Source: Pseudomonadota bacterium (GTDB taxonomy: Bacteria > Pseudomonadota > Alphaproteobacteria > Ferrovibrionales > Ferrovibrionaceae). Taken from it: a DNA stretch of 15,516 nucleotides. The stretch lies in NCBI GenBank assembly GCA_023434425.1, contig JAEYSS010000114.1, positions 1-15,516 of the forward strand, given 5' to 3'. Below the pieces are notes generated by a model. The model saw only the letters and a program-made list of their open reading frames with translations, ran no database searches and was not told where the DNA came from. Shown here piece after piece: positions 7,890-14,784 of this stretch (positions are counted from its first letter, which is position 1; the number at the start of each line of letters is the position of its first letter). The position numbers were made by a program, and so were the translations under genes.

Positions 7890-8723
7890 TCAGTCGTCGC
7901 GATGGTAGGGCAGGCCGTGATTCATCTCGCGCGACGGCTGCTCGCATTCGCAGTCGCCGACGATCTTGGCCGGCACGCCCGCTGCCGTGCAATGCGCCGG
8001 CACCGGGATCAGCACGACGCTGCCAGCGCCGATCTTGGCGCCTTCGCCGATCTCGATATTGCCCAGAATCTTCGAACCGGCGCCGATCAGTACGCCGCGG
8101 CGAATCTTGGGATGGCGGTCGCCGGTTTCCTTGCCGGTACCGCCGAGCGTGACATTCTGCAGCATCGAGACGTCGTCCTCGATCACGGCGGTCTCGCCGA
8201 TGACCACGCCGGTGCCATGGTCGATCAGGATGCCACGGCCGAATTTCGCTGCCGGGTTGATGTCGACGGCGAAGACTTCCGAGGTTCGACTCTGCAGCAG
8301 GAAGGCCATGGTCTCGCGGCCTTCGCGCCACAGCCAGTGCGCCACGCGATGCGCCTGAAGCGACTGGAAGCCCTTGAAGAACAGCAGCGGCTTCAGGAAG
8401 CTGCGGCAGGCCGGGTCGCGCTCGTTCACCGCAACGAGATCGGCTCGCACCGCATGCCCGATATCGGGGTCGGCGGCGAAGGCGTCCTCGATCACCTCGC
8501 GCAGGCCCAGCGCCGGCAGCTCGGTGCTGCCCAGCTTCTGGGCCAGGATATAGCTCAGCGCGTCTTCGAGCCGCTCGTGATGCAGCACGGCGGAATGCGC
8601 CATGCTGCCGAGCAGCGGTTCCTGCTGAGCGGCATGGGCGGCTTCTTCGCGGATGCGCTGCCAGACCGGATCATGTTTCAGCAGATCGACGCTGCTGTAT
8701 GTCTTGCCAACGGTGGCGGGCAT
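7890..8723 (-). CDS. cysE: Serine O-acetyltransferase
   Basis: CysE transfers acetyl from acetyl-CoA to serine, giving O-acetylserine for cysteine synthesis. The 277 residues show the helical N-terminal part (with DIGHAVRADLVAV, 87-99) and the left-handed beta-helix (about 150-255). Asp154 in DINPAAKFGRGILIDHGTG and His169, 15 residues later, correspond to the Asp143/His158 pair of E. coli CysE; GDRHPK (201-206), VTLGGTGK and TAAGVPAKIVG (246-256) are also present. The tail after the beta-helix holds CEC (258-260) and ends in Asp-Asp. It lacks the terminal isoleucine by which E. coli CysE docks into CysK. I chose the ATG at 8723 because GAGGGGGA lies six bases upstream; a TTG at 8741 would overlap that site. 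It follows tldD by 35 bases and precedes the cytochrome gene by 11. Confidence 0.95.
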   Translation of the reverse strand: MPATVGKTYSSVDLLKHDPVWQRIREEAAHAAQQEPLLGSMAHSAVLHHERLEDALSYILAQKLGSTELPALGLREVIEDAFAADPDIGHAVRADLVAVNERDPACRSFLKPLLFFKGFQSLQAHRVAHWLWREGRETMAFLLQSRTSEVFAVDINPAAKFGRGILIDHGTGVVIGETAVIEDDVSMLQNVTLGGTGKETGDRHPKIRRGVLIGAGSKILGNIEIGEGAKIGAGSVVLIPVPAHCTAAGVPAKIVGDCECEQPSREMNHGLPYHRDD

Positions 8724-8729
8724 GGGACT

Positions 8730-8737
8730 TCCCCCTC
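8730..8737 (-). promoter_or_regulatory. Ribosome binding site deciding the cysE start
   Basis: On the minus strand the sequence GAGGGGGA is followed by six bases and the ATG at 8723. It is the strongest ribosome-binding match among the minus-strand genes here. It favours the ATG over the in-frame TTG at 8741, whose coding sequence would begin just before it. Confidence 0.6.
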
Positions 8738-8758
8738 GCAATCGGTCAGGCGGCCCGG

Positions 8759-10198
8759 CTATGCAGCCCTGGCGGTACCGCCGACGGTCAAACCTTCAAT
8801 CAGCAATGTCGGCTGGCCGACGCCGACCGGTACGCCCTGGCCGGACTTGCCGCAGGTGCCGATGCCGGTGTCGAGCTGCAGGTCGTTGCCGACCGCCTTC
8901 ACCTGCTTCAGCACTTCGGCGCCGGCACCGATCAGCGTGGCGCCCTTGATCGGCGCGCCGACCTTGCCATTCTCGATCATGTAGGCCTCGGTACAGGAAA
9001 ACACGAACTTGCCCGAGGTGATGTCGACCTGGCCGCCGCCGAAGTTCACCGCATAGATGCCTTTTTTGACACCGCCGAGAATCTCGGCAGGATCGCGGTC
9101 GCCGGCCAGCATGTAGGTGTTGGTCATGCGCGGCATCGGATTATGGGCAAACGACTGGCGCCGGCCGTTGCCGGTTGACTTCACCCCCATCAGCCGGGCG
9201 TTCATGCGATCGTACATCAGGCCCTTCAGGATGCCGTCCTCGATCAGCACGGTATTCTCGGTCGGCGTGCCCTCGTCGTCGATGGTGAGCGAGCCGCGGC
9301 GTTTGTCGATGGTGCCATTGTCCACGATGGTGACGCCGGGTGCGGCCACGCGCTGGCCCATCAGGCCCGAGAAGACCGAGGTCTTCTTGCGGTTGAAGTC
9401 GCCTTCCAGGCCGTGGCCGATCGCTTCATGCAGCAGAATGCCGGGCCAGCCCGGGCCGAGTACCACCGGCATTTCGCCGGCCGGCGCGGGCACTGACTCG
9501 AGATTGACCAGCGCCTGGCGCAGGGCGTCGTCCACTTCGGCCTGCCAATGCGCGGGATCGAAGAATTGTTTGTAACCGACGCGACCGCCAGCGCCGCGGC
9601 TGCCGCTTTCCATACGGTCGCCCTGGCCTGCAACAACAGTCACGTTCAAACGAACCAGCGGGCGGACATCCTGCACCATCTTGCCATCGGCGCGCAGGAT
9701 CGCGACAGCCTGCCAGCTGCCGGCCAGCGACACAGAGACCTGCTTCACACGCGGATCCTTTGCGCGGGCATAGCCGTCGATGGCCTGCAGCAGTTCGACC
9801 TTCTGCTCGAAGGGAATCTCGTTGAGCGGATTGTCGTCGCCATAGAGGTGACGATTGGTGGCGGCCGGGCCAAGGCTCATCTCGCCGCCATGGCCGGCGC
9901 GCACTGCACGTACGGTGGTGGCGGCGCGTCGGATGGCCGCTTCGCTCAGCTCCGAGGCATGGGCGTAGCCGGTCTGCTCGCCCGAGACGGCGCGCAGACC
10001 GAAGCCCTGCGTGGTGTCGTAGGCGGCAGCCTTCAGCCGGCCGTCATCGAAGGTCAGGCCTTCCGACTGGCTGTATTCGAGAAACAGCTCGCCGTCATCG
10101 GCGCCGTGCAGGGCCTCTCCGACAATGCCATCCAGCCGCACACGGTCGAGGCCGGCACGGGTGAAAAACAGCTCCTGGGCGGTAGATGCACCGGTCAT
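8759..10198 (-). CDS. tldD: TldD, metalloprotease subunit of the TldD/TldE complex
   Basis: TldD is the zinc-bearing subunit of the cytosolic TldD/TldE protease, known from maturation of microcin B17 and degradation of the antitoxin CcdA; its housekeeping role in most bacteria is unclear. The 479 residues match the family length. The active site LLHEAIGHGLEGD (255-267) contains the H-E-x3-H motif with His257, Glu258 and His262. The third zinc ligand is expected at Cys449 in GTCGKSGQGVPVGVGQPTL (447-465). Other landmarks are SLTIDDEGTPTENTVLIEDG (303-322) and RMTNTYMLAGD (357-367). The ATG at 10198 has GAGG about six bases upstream. The partner gene tldE is not in the window. It heads a minus-strand run tldD-cysE-cytochrome and follows the large signalling gene after 117 bases. 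Confidence 0.95.
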   Translation of the reverse strand: MTGASTAQELFFTRAGLDRVRLDGIVGEALHGADDGELFLEYSQSEGLTFDDGRLKAAAYDTTQGFGLRAVSGEQTGYAHASELSEAAIRRAATTVRAVRAGHGGEMSLGPAATNRHLYGDDNPLNEIPFEQKVELLQAIDGYARAKDPRVKQVSVSLAGSWQAVAILRADGKMVQDVRPLVRLNVTVVAGQGDRMESGSRGAGGRVGYKQFFDPAHWQAEVDDALRQALVNLESVPAPAGEMPVVLGPGWPGILLHEAIGHGLEGDFNRKKTSVFSGLMGQRVAAPGVTIVDNGTIDKRRGSLTIDDEGTPTENTVLIEDGILKGLMYDRMNARLMGVKSTGNGRRQSFAHNPMPRMTNTYMLAGDRDPAEILGGVKKGIYAVNFGGGQVDITSGKFVFSCTEAYMIENGKVGAPIKGATLIGAGAEVLKQVKAVGNDLQLDTGIGTCGKSGQGVPVGVGQPTLLIEGLTVGGTARAA

Positions 10199-10228
10199 GG
10201 CGAACCTCGAAGAAAGCCTGAAAATCGC

Positions 10229-10264
10229 AAAAAACGTAACTGCACCCTTAGGTGCAGAAGTATA
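10229..10264 (-). promoter_or_regulatory. Inverted repeat with -10-like hexamer upstream of tldD
   Basis: A perfect 7-bp inverted repeat, CTGCACC at 10240-10246 and GGTGCAG at 10251-10257 with a 4-base loop, lies 42 to 59 bases before the tldD start. On the minus strand it directly follows TATACT (10264-10259), five of six matches to a -10 element. It is followed after five bases by six Ts (10234-10229). It may be an operator over the tldD transcription start, or a poor terminator for the upstream signalling gene: the T run is displaced from the stem. No good -35 element is visible at the normal distance from TATACT. Confidence 0.4.
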
Positions 10265-10315
10265 TGGCGCCGGGCTTAATAAAAATACAGCCCCCGTGAT
10301 GCGACAAGGGGTGAA

Positions 10316-13300
10316 TCAGCGGCGGCGACGGTCGCTTTGGCGCAGGAGCTCGCCCATCTCCTCGGGCGGCACCGGCCGGCTGATCAGGTAGCCCTGCAGT
10401 TCGCTGCAGCCGACGCCGCGCAGGAAGTCGCGCTGCGCGGCGGTCTCCACGCCTTCGGCCACCACGGGAAGGTCAAGACCGTTGGCCATACCGATCATCG
10501 CGCGGACCAGCGCAATGTCGCGGTCGTTGCCCGGCAGATCGGCGATGAAGGCGCGATCGAGCTTGATCTTGCGAATCGGCAGCCGCTGGATATAGCTGAG
10601 CGACGAGTAGCCGGTGCCGAAATCGTCGAGCGCGGCATCGATGCCGATTTCGGCCAGATCGCGGATCGCCTGCACGGTCGCTTCCATATTCTGGATCGCC
10701 GCCTGTTCCGTGATCTCGATGCCGATGAACGGCACCATATTGGCTTCCTCTGCGGCCATTTTGCGGAAATAGGCCGGCAGGTCGTCGCGGATGAACTGCT
10801 GGCCGGAAACATTGACGAAGACGCGACGGGGCTCGATCCCGTTGCGGCGCCAGCTGCGGATCTGTTCGGCGACGTTGGCGAAAACCCAGCGCGTGATCTG
10901 TATGATGCTGCCGGTTTCCTCAGCCAGCGGGATGAATTCCGCGGGAGAGATCGGGCCGAGATCCGGGTGTTTCCAGCGCAGCAGCGCCTCGATCGCGCAG
11001 ATTGCACCGGTCGTGGTCTCGACCACGGGCTGATAGACGATATGGAATTCGTTGCTCTCGATGGCGGCATCGAGGTTCATGGTCAGGCGCAGGCGGCGTT
11101 CGGCGGCACGGGTCATTTCCGGGCTGTAGAAACGGGTCGAATCGCCCCCGGCCGAACGAACCAGCTTCATCGCGAGCTCTGCCTTGGCCAGTGCGTCGCC
11201 GATCTTTTCGCTTGGATCGTCGACGATGGCGGCGCCCATGCTGACCTTGAGCGGCACCAGGCGACCTTCAGCGGCCACCGGCTTGGTCAGATGTGCGTGT
11301 ACGGTCTGCGCGAGATTGAGCGCGTTGTTCAGGTCATTGACCCCGGCCAGCGCGGCAAACTGGTCGGCCGCGATACGTCCGATCAGCGCCTCGCGCGGCA
11401 GCACCTCGCCAAGTCGCTCGGCGATGCCTTTCAGCACCACATCGCCGATATGATAGCCGAAACCTTCGTTGATATCGCGGAAGCCGTCCATGTCGAGGTT
11501 GAACAGTACCCACAGGCCGCCATCCAGACGATGCTGCGCACCCAGCATGCGCTCGGTTTCCGCGATGAAGCTGGCACGATTGAGAATGCCGGTCAGCGGA
11601 TCGTTGCGGCTGGCAAACTCGGCGCGCAGTTCGACGTCGCGGCGGTCGGAGATGTCGCGGATCAGGCCGATGAAGGCAGGTCCGTCTTCGGAGGCATATT
11701 CGCCGACGCTGATGTGGATCGGAAAAATCTCGCCGGATTTCTTGCGGCCCAGCGTATCGCGACCGAGGCCGAGGATCTTGGCGCGCTTGGTGGTGAGATA
11801 GTTGCGCACGTAAGAATCGTGACCGGAGCGGAACGGCTCCGGCATCAGTAGTTTGACATTCTGGCCGTTCAGCTCGCCGGGCGCGTAACCGAAGATCGTG
11901 GCGCAGGTATCGCTGGCATTGACGATCGCACCCTGGTCGTCGATGGTCAGCATGCCTTCGTTCATGGTCGCCAGCAGCGTGCGCAGCGTTTCCGCCAGTT
12001 CGTTGCCGCCCTGCCGTGGTGCGGGTGTCTCGGGCTTGCGCTGCAGCGTGGCCGGTGCAGGCGCGCTTGCCGGCGCTGGCTCGGCCGGGGCAACCGGCGG
12101 CGTCCATTCCTGATCGGCATCCGACAGCAGACGCCAGTTCGGGAACGTCATCTGCGCCTGGGTGCCGCTGTCGATGGTGCTGCTGAGCGTCAGCGAGCCG
12201 CCATGCAGCTCCATCAGGCGCTTGCTGATCGACAGGCCGAGGCCGGTGCCGCCATGCTGGCGCGCGACCTCTGCCTTGGCCAGCTGGAACGGCTCGAAGA
12301 TATGCTCCAGCCGCTCGGGCGGGATACCGATGCCGGTATCGATCACGGTCAGCGACGGCGTGCCATCCGGCAGCTGGCGGAACACGACATCAATGGTGCC
12401 GCTGCTGGGCGTGAACTTCACGGCGTTGCCCAGAAGATTGATCAGCACCTGCTTGATCACGCGTTCGTCCGCGCGCAGTTGCGGCAGGGTGTCGGACGAC
12501 AGGTTGCGCAGCGTGATGCCGCCGCGCTCGGCCTGTGGTCGCACCATGGTCAGTGCCGACTGGATGACGGCCGACAGGTCGACCGCTTTTTCATCCAGCG
12601 CGTAGTAGCCCGCTTCGATGCGCGACATATCGAGGATGTCGCCGATCAGCGCCAGCAGATGCGTGCCCGACGCATTGATGTCGCGGGCGTAATCGACATA
12701 GCGCGGCACGCCGACCGAACCGAACATCTGGTCGCGGATGATTTCCGAAAAGCCGATGATGGCATTCAGCGGCGTGCGCAGCTCATGGCTCATATTGGCC
12801 AGAAACTGGCTCTTGGCCCGGCTGGCTTCCTCGGCCTGCCGCAATGCCGATTCGATGCGGCGCTGCTGGCGGTATTGCTCGGTAATGTCGCGCCCCGAGC
12901 CGCGATAGCCCATGAAGCGACCGCTGGCATCGGAAACCGGTTTGCCGTTGATCTCGATCCACAATTCCGTGTCGCCCATGATCGAGCAGTAACGGAAACC
13001 ACGGAAGGGTTCGTGGCGGTCGAGCTGGCGGCGATGTTCTTCCCAGAACAGGGTGTCGGATTCGTTGTCGCCGTGAACAGCGACCTCCCAGCGGCAGCGA
13101 CCCAGGAACAGGCTGCGCAGCGCCATGGTCTGGCCGGAGGAGGAGTCGGAAATCCAGGTGAAACGGTGGTCGCCGTCGGTTTCCCAGAACCAGTCGGAGG
13201 CCAGCTCGGCAAAATCGCGCAGCTTGTATTCGGCCACCTGCAGGGCGACCTGGTGCATGCGTTCCGGCGTGCTGGCCTCGGCAATCACCATCAGACCGGT

Positions 13301-13636
13301 CACCCGGCCGTTATTGTCGTTGAGAGGTGCGACGGTCAGGCCCTGGCACAGCCAGCCATTGGCCCAGCGGATCAGCGTGTTACCGATCTGACGGCGGCCT
13401 TCGCGGCGGGTCATGTCCAGCAGGTCGCGGACCTTGGCAACCTCGCCCAGTGCAAAGCCGGCCGACAGGCCCTGGCCGGACAGTGCCTCGGCATTCATTT
13501 CCGTCAGGGCCGCATAGGCTGTATTGCAGGACACGTACCGGTAATCATCACCCGGCCCGTATTCAACCGTAAATGCGGGTCGATCGAGCCAGTCGAGTAT
13601 GTCCTGCGTCAGTTTGCGCTGGTTCGGATCGAGCAT
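10316..13636 (-). CDS. PAS-PAS-histidine kinase-PAS(FixL-like)-GGDEF-EAL fusion protein
   Basis: A 1106-residue protein with no signal peptide or membrane helix, so cytosolic. Domains: PAS 1 (about 15-122); PAS 2 (138-255, with SDWFWETDGDHRFTWISDS); HisKA with phosphoacceptor His284 in FLANMSHELRTPL; HATPase with N-box NLLGNAVKF (400-408), DTGIGI (433-438) and GGTGLGLSI (462-470); a Pro/Ala-rich linker (512-541); PAS 3 (547-668), FixL-like with His606 and Arg626; GGDEF (about 672-840) degenerate at AADQF (756-760); EAL (about 848-1096) with Glu883, Asn942, Glu974, Asp1004/Asp1005, Lys1025, Glu1061 and Gln1081, the usual metal and catalytic set. It is therefore predicted to autophosphorylate and to hydrolyse c-di-GMP, with GGDEF regulatory only. 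No receiver domain is present and no response-regulator gene lies nearby. I chose the ATG at 13636; a TTG at 13699 would add 21 low-complexity residues. It sits between tldD and the divergent ctaC. Confidence 0.9.
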   Translation of the reverse strand: MLDPNQRKLTQDILDWLDRPAFTVEYGPGDDYRYVSCNTAYAALTEMNAEALSGQGLSAGFALGEVAKVRDLLDMTRREGRRQIGNTLIRWANGWLCQGLTVAPLNDNNGRVTGLMVIAEASTPERMHQVALQVAEYKLRDFAELASDWFWETDGDHRFTWISDSSSGQTMALRSLFLGRCRWEVAVHGDNESDTLFWEEHRRQLDRHEPFRGFRYCSIMGDTELWIEINGKPVSDASGRFMGYRGSGRDITEQYRQQRRIESALRQAEEASRAKSQFLANMSHELRTPLNAIIGFSEIIRDQMFGSVGVPRYVDYARDINASGTHLLALIGDILDMSRIEAGYYALDEKAVDLSAVIQSALTMVRPQAERGGITLRNLSSDTLPQLRADERVIKQVLINLLGNAVKFTPSSGTIDVVFRQLPDGTPSLTVIDTGIGIPPERLEHIFEPFQLAKAEVARQHGGTGLGLSISKRLMELHGGSLTLSSTIDSGTQAQMTFPNWRLLSDADQEWTPPVAPAEPAPASAPAPATLQRKPETPAPRQGGNELAETLRTLLATMNEGMLTIDDQGAIVNASDTCATIFGYAPGELNGQNVKLLMPEPFRSGHDSYVRNYLTTKRAKILGLGRDTLGRKKSGEIFPIHISVGEYASEDGPAFIGLIRDISDRRDVELRAEFASRNDPLTGILNRASFIAETERMLGAQHRLDGGLWVLFNLDMDGFRDINEGFGYHIGDVVLKGIAERLGEVLPREALIGRIAADQFAALAGVNDLNNALNLAQTVHAHLTKPVAAEGRLVPLKVSMGAAIVDDPSEKIGDALAKAELAMKLVRSAGGDSTRFYSPEMTRAAERRLRLTMNLDAAIESNEFHIVYQPVVETTTGAICAIEALLRWKHPDLGPISPAEFIPLAEETGSIIQITRWVFANVAEQIRSWRRNGIEPRRVFVNVSGQQFIRDDLPAYFRKMAAEEANMVPFIGIEITEQAAIQNMEATVQAIRDLAEIGIDAALDDFGTGYSSLSYIQRLPIRKIKLDRAFIADLPGNDRDIALVRAMIGMANGLDLPVVAEGVETAAQRDFLRGVGCSELQGYLISRPVPPEEMGELLRQSDRRRR

Positions 13637-13660
13637 GCCTGCAGCCCCCGGGAGAGGGCA

Positions 13661-13717
13661 GCTTAGGGGGGCGGCCGGGACGGCGCAAGCGCAAGCCAAA
13701 TCAATGCTTAAGGGGGC
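13661..13717. repeat. Pair of 12-base direct repeats, 45 bases apart
   Basis: GCTTAGGGGGGC at 13661-13672 and GCTTAAGGGGGC at 13706-13717 differ at one position. They lie 25 and 70 bases upstream of the signalling-gene ATG, so they could be paired binding sites for a regulator of that gene. GC-rich sequence raises the chance of coincidence. Confidence 0.45.
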
Positions 13718-13741
13718 TGAAGAGGGGGGTGCGCAGACGGA

Positions 13742-13756
13742 GCGACAAATCGTCGC
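13742..13756. promoter_or_regulatory. Candidate RegR/PrrA (RegA)-type redox-regulator box
   Basis: The sequence GCGACAAATCGTCGC is a perfect 5-bp inverted repeat (GCGAC/GTCGC) with a 5-base spacer. Against the RegR consensus as I remember it (GNGRCRTTNNGNCGC) it fits all positions except the two central Ts. RegR, PrrA and RegA control respiratory genes according to redox state in alphaproteobacteria. It lies about 105-110 bases from each of the divergent starts. This is a pattern match from memory, not a scored search. Confidence 0.4.
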
Positions 13757-13866
13757 AGAAAGGCGTCCGACGGCGGCTCGCAGACTGGGCGCGCGAGATG
13801 CACCGGTGTATGGTCCGGCCTCGAAAGTGTTTAGACTCCCAAGTCATTAAGCGAGGGTATTGAACG

Positions 13867-14757
13867 ATGGGGTGGACTTCGTTTGCGGCCGTCCGCTGGG
13901 CCGCGGGCCGTGTTTCGGCTTTGACCGCGGCTCTGGCCGTCCTGATCTCTGGTCTGGCTGCAGGTGCAGCCCGGGCTGCCGACAACGGCACGCCGGGCCT
14001 GCCGACGCCCTGGCATCTGGGCATGCAGCCGGCGGTGAGCCCGGTGGCCGTTGAGATGCACAACTTCCACGACCTGCTGATGTGGATCATCGTTCTGATC
14101 ACGCTGTTCGTGCTCGTCCTGCTGATCTACGTGATGGTGCGCTTCCGCGCCTCGGCCAATCCGGTGCCCTCGAAGACCTCGCACAATACCCTGGTCGAAG
14201 TGCTGTGGACCGTAGTGCCGATCCTGATCCTGATCGTGATCGCGGTGCCGTCCTTCAAGCTGCTGTACTACGCCGACAAGACCGCCAAGCCGGAACTGAC
14301 CATCAAGGCGATCGGCAAGCAGTGGTACTGGAGCTACGAATATCCCGATAACGGCAACTTCACCTTCGACGCCACGATCATCCCGGAGAACGAGATCAAG
14401 CAGGGCCAGCATCGCCTGCTCGAAACCGACAACGTGGTGGTCGTGCCGGTCGACACCAACATCCGTCTGTTGATCACCGCGGCCGACGTCATTCACGCCT
14501 GGGCTATGCCGGCCTTCGGCGTGAAGAAGGATGCGGTGCCGGGCCGCACCAACGAAACCTGGTTCCGCGCCGAACGCGAAGGCACCTATTACGGCCAGTG
14601 TTCGGAAATCTGCGGCGCCTACCACGGCTACATGCCGATCAAGGTGCAGGTGGTTTCCAAGGAGGCCTATGCGAAGTGGGCCGATGAAGCCAAGCAGAAA
14701 TTCGCCTCTGTCGACGGTCCGTCGCCGCGTCTCGCCGACGCGCGCGCCGCCCAGTAA
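13867..14757 (+). CDS. ctaC: Cytochrome c oxidase subunit II (CuA subunit)
   Basis: Subunit II of the aa3-type terminal oxidase accepts electrons from cytochrome c at its binuclear CuA centre and passes them to subunit I. The 296 residues show a signal peptide (about 1-38, ending AAGAARA), two transmembrane helices (about 71-92 and 110-135) and a periplasmic cupredoxin domain. The aromatic stretch KQWYWSYEY (151-159) is the electron-entry region. CuA ligands are all present: His210 in DVIHAWAMPAFG, and Cys245, Glu247, Cys249, His253 and Met256 in CSEICGAYHGYMP. There is no C-terminal cytochrome c domain, so this is an aa3-type, not a caa3-type, subunit. GAGGG lies nine bases before the ATG. 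ctaD follows after 27 bases, clearly in one operon. Confidence 0.97.
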   Translation: MGWTSFAAVRWAAGRVSALTAALAVLISGLAAGAARAADNGTPGLPTPWHLGMQPAVSPVAVEMHNFHDLLMWIIVLITLFVLVLLIYVMVRFRASANPVPSKTSHNTLVEVLWTVVPILILIVIAVPSFKLLYYADKTAKPELTIKAIGKQWYWSYEYPDNGNFTFDATIIPENEIKQGQHRLLETDNVVVVPVDTNIRLLITAADVIHAWAMPAFGVKKDAVPGRTNETWFRAEREGTYYGQCSEICGAYHGYMPIKVQVVSKEAYAKWADEAKQKFASVDGPSPRLADARAAQ

Positions 14758-14784
14758 CCGCAAGATCAGGAGTAGGGGAGCGCA

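Larger units (their letters stand above)
13637..13866. promoter_or_regulatory. Divergent promoter region of the signalling gene and ctaC
   Basis: These 230 bases separate two divergent starts and hold no gene. Three things stand out: an inverted repeat resembling a RegR/PrrA box at 13742-13756, near the centre; a near-perfect 12-base direct repeat (13661-13672 and 13706-13717) on the signalling-gene side; and a ribosome binding site GAGGG at 13853-13857, nine bases before the ctaC ATG. TAGACT at 13832-13837 is a weak -10 candidate for ctaC without a recognisable -35. No FNR-type palindrome (TTGAT-N4-ATCAA) is present. Confidence 0.55.

Noticed and set aside
7879..8331. Upstream extension of the cytochrome frame to 8331
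   Set aside because: This part lies inside cysE in another frame and has Arg/Asp-rich shadow composition. A clear signal peptide begins at the ATG at 7878.
10337..11851. Long plus-strand open frame (504 codons) opposite the signalling gene
   Set aside because: It is antisense to the GGDEF-EAL and PAS coding sequence, whose motifs are intact. High GC makes long antisense frames common, and its translation resembles no family.
12203..13666. Long plus-strand open frame (487 codons) opposite the kinase part
   Set aside because: It is a shadow of the HisKA/HATPase/PAS coding sequence, with no recognisable domains.
13637..13699. TTG start adding 21 residues to the signalling protein
   Set aside because: The extra residues are low-complexity (Ala, Cys, Pro) and unlike a PAS N-terminus. 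The ATG at 13636 is preferred, although without a strong ribosome binding site.
13690..13715. Possible FNR/FixK site from TTGAT on the minus strand
   Set aside because: Only the left half-site is present; the ATCAA half is missing at the required spacing.
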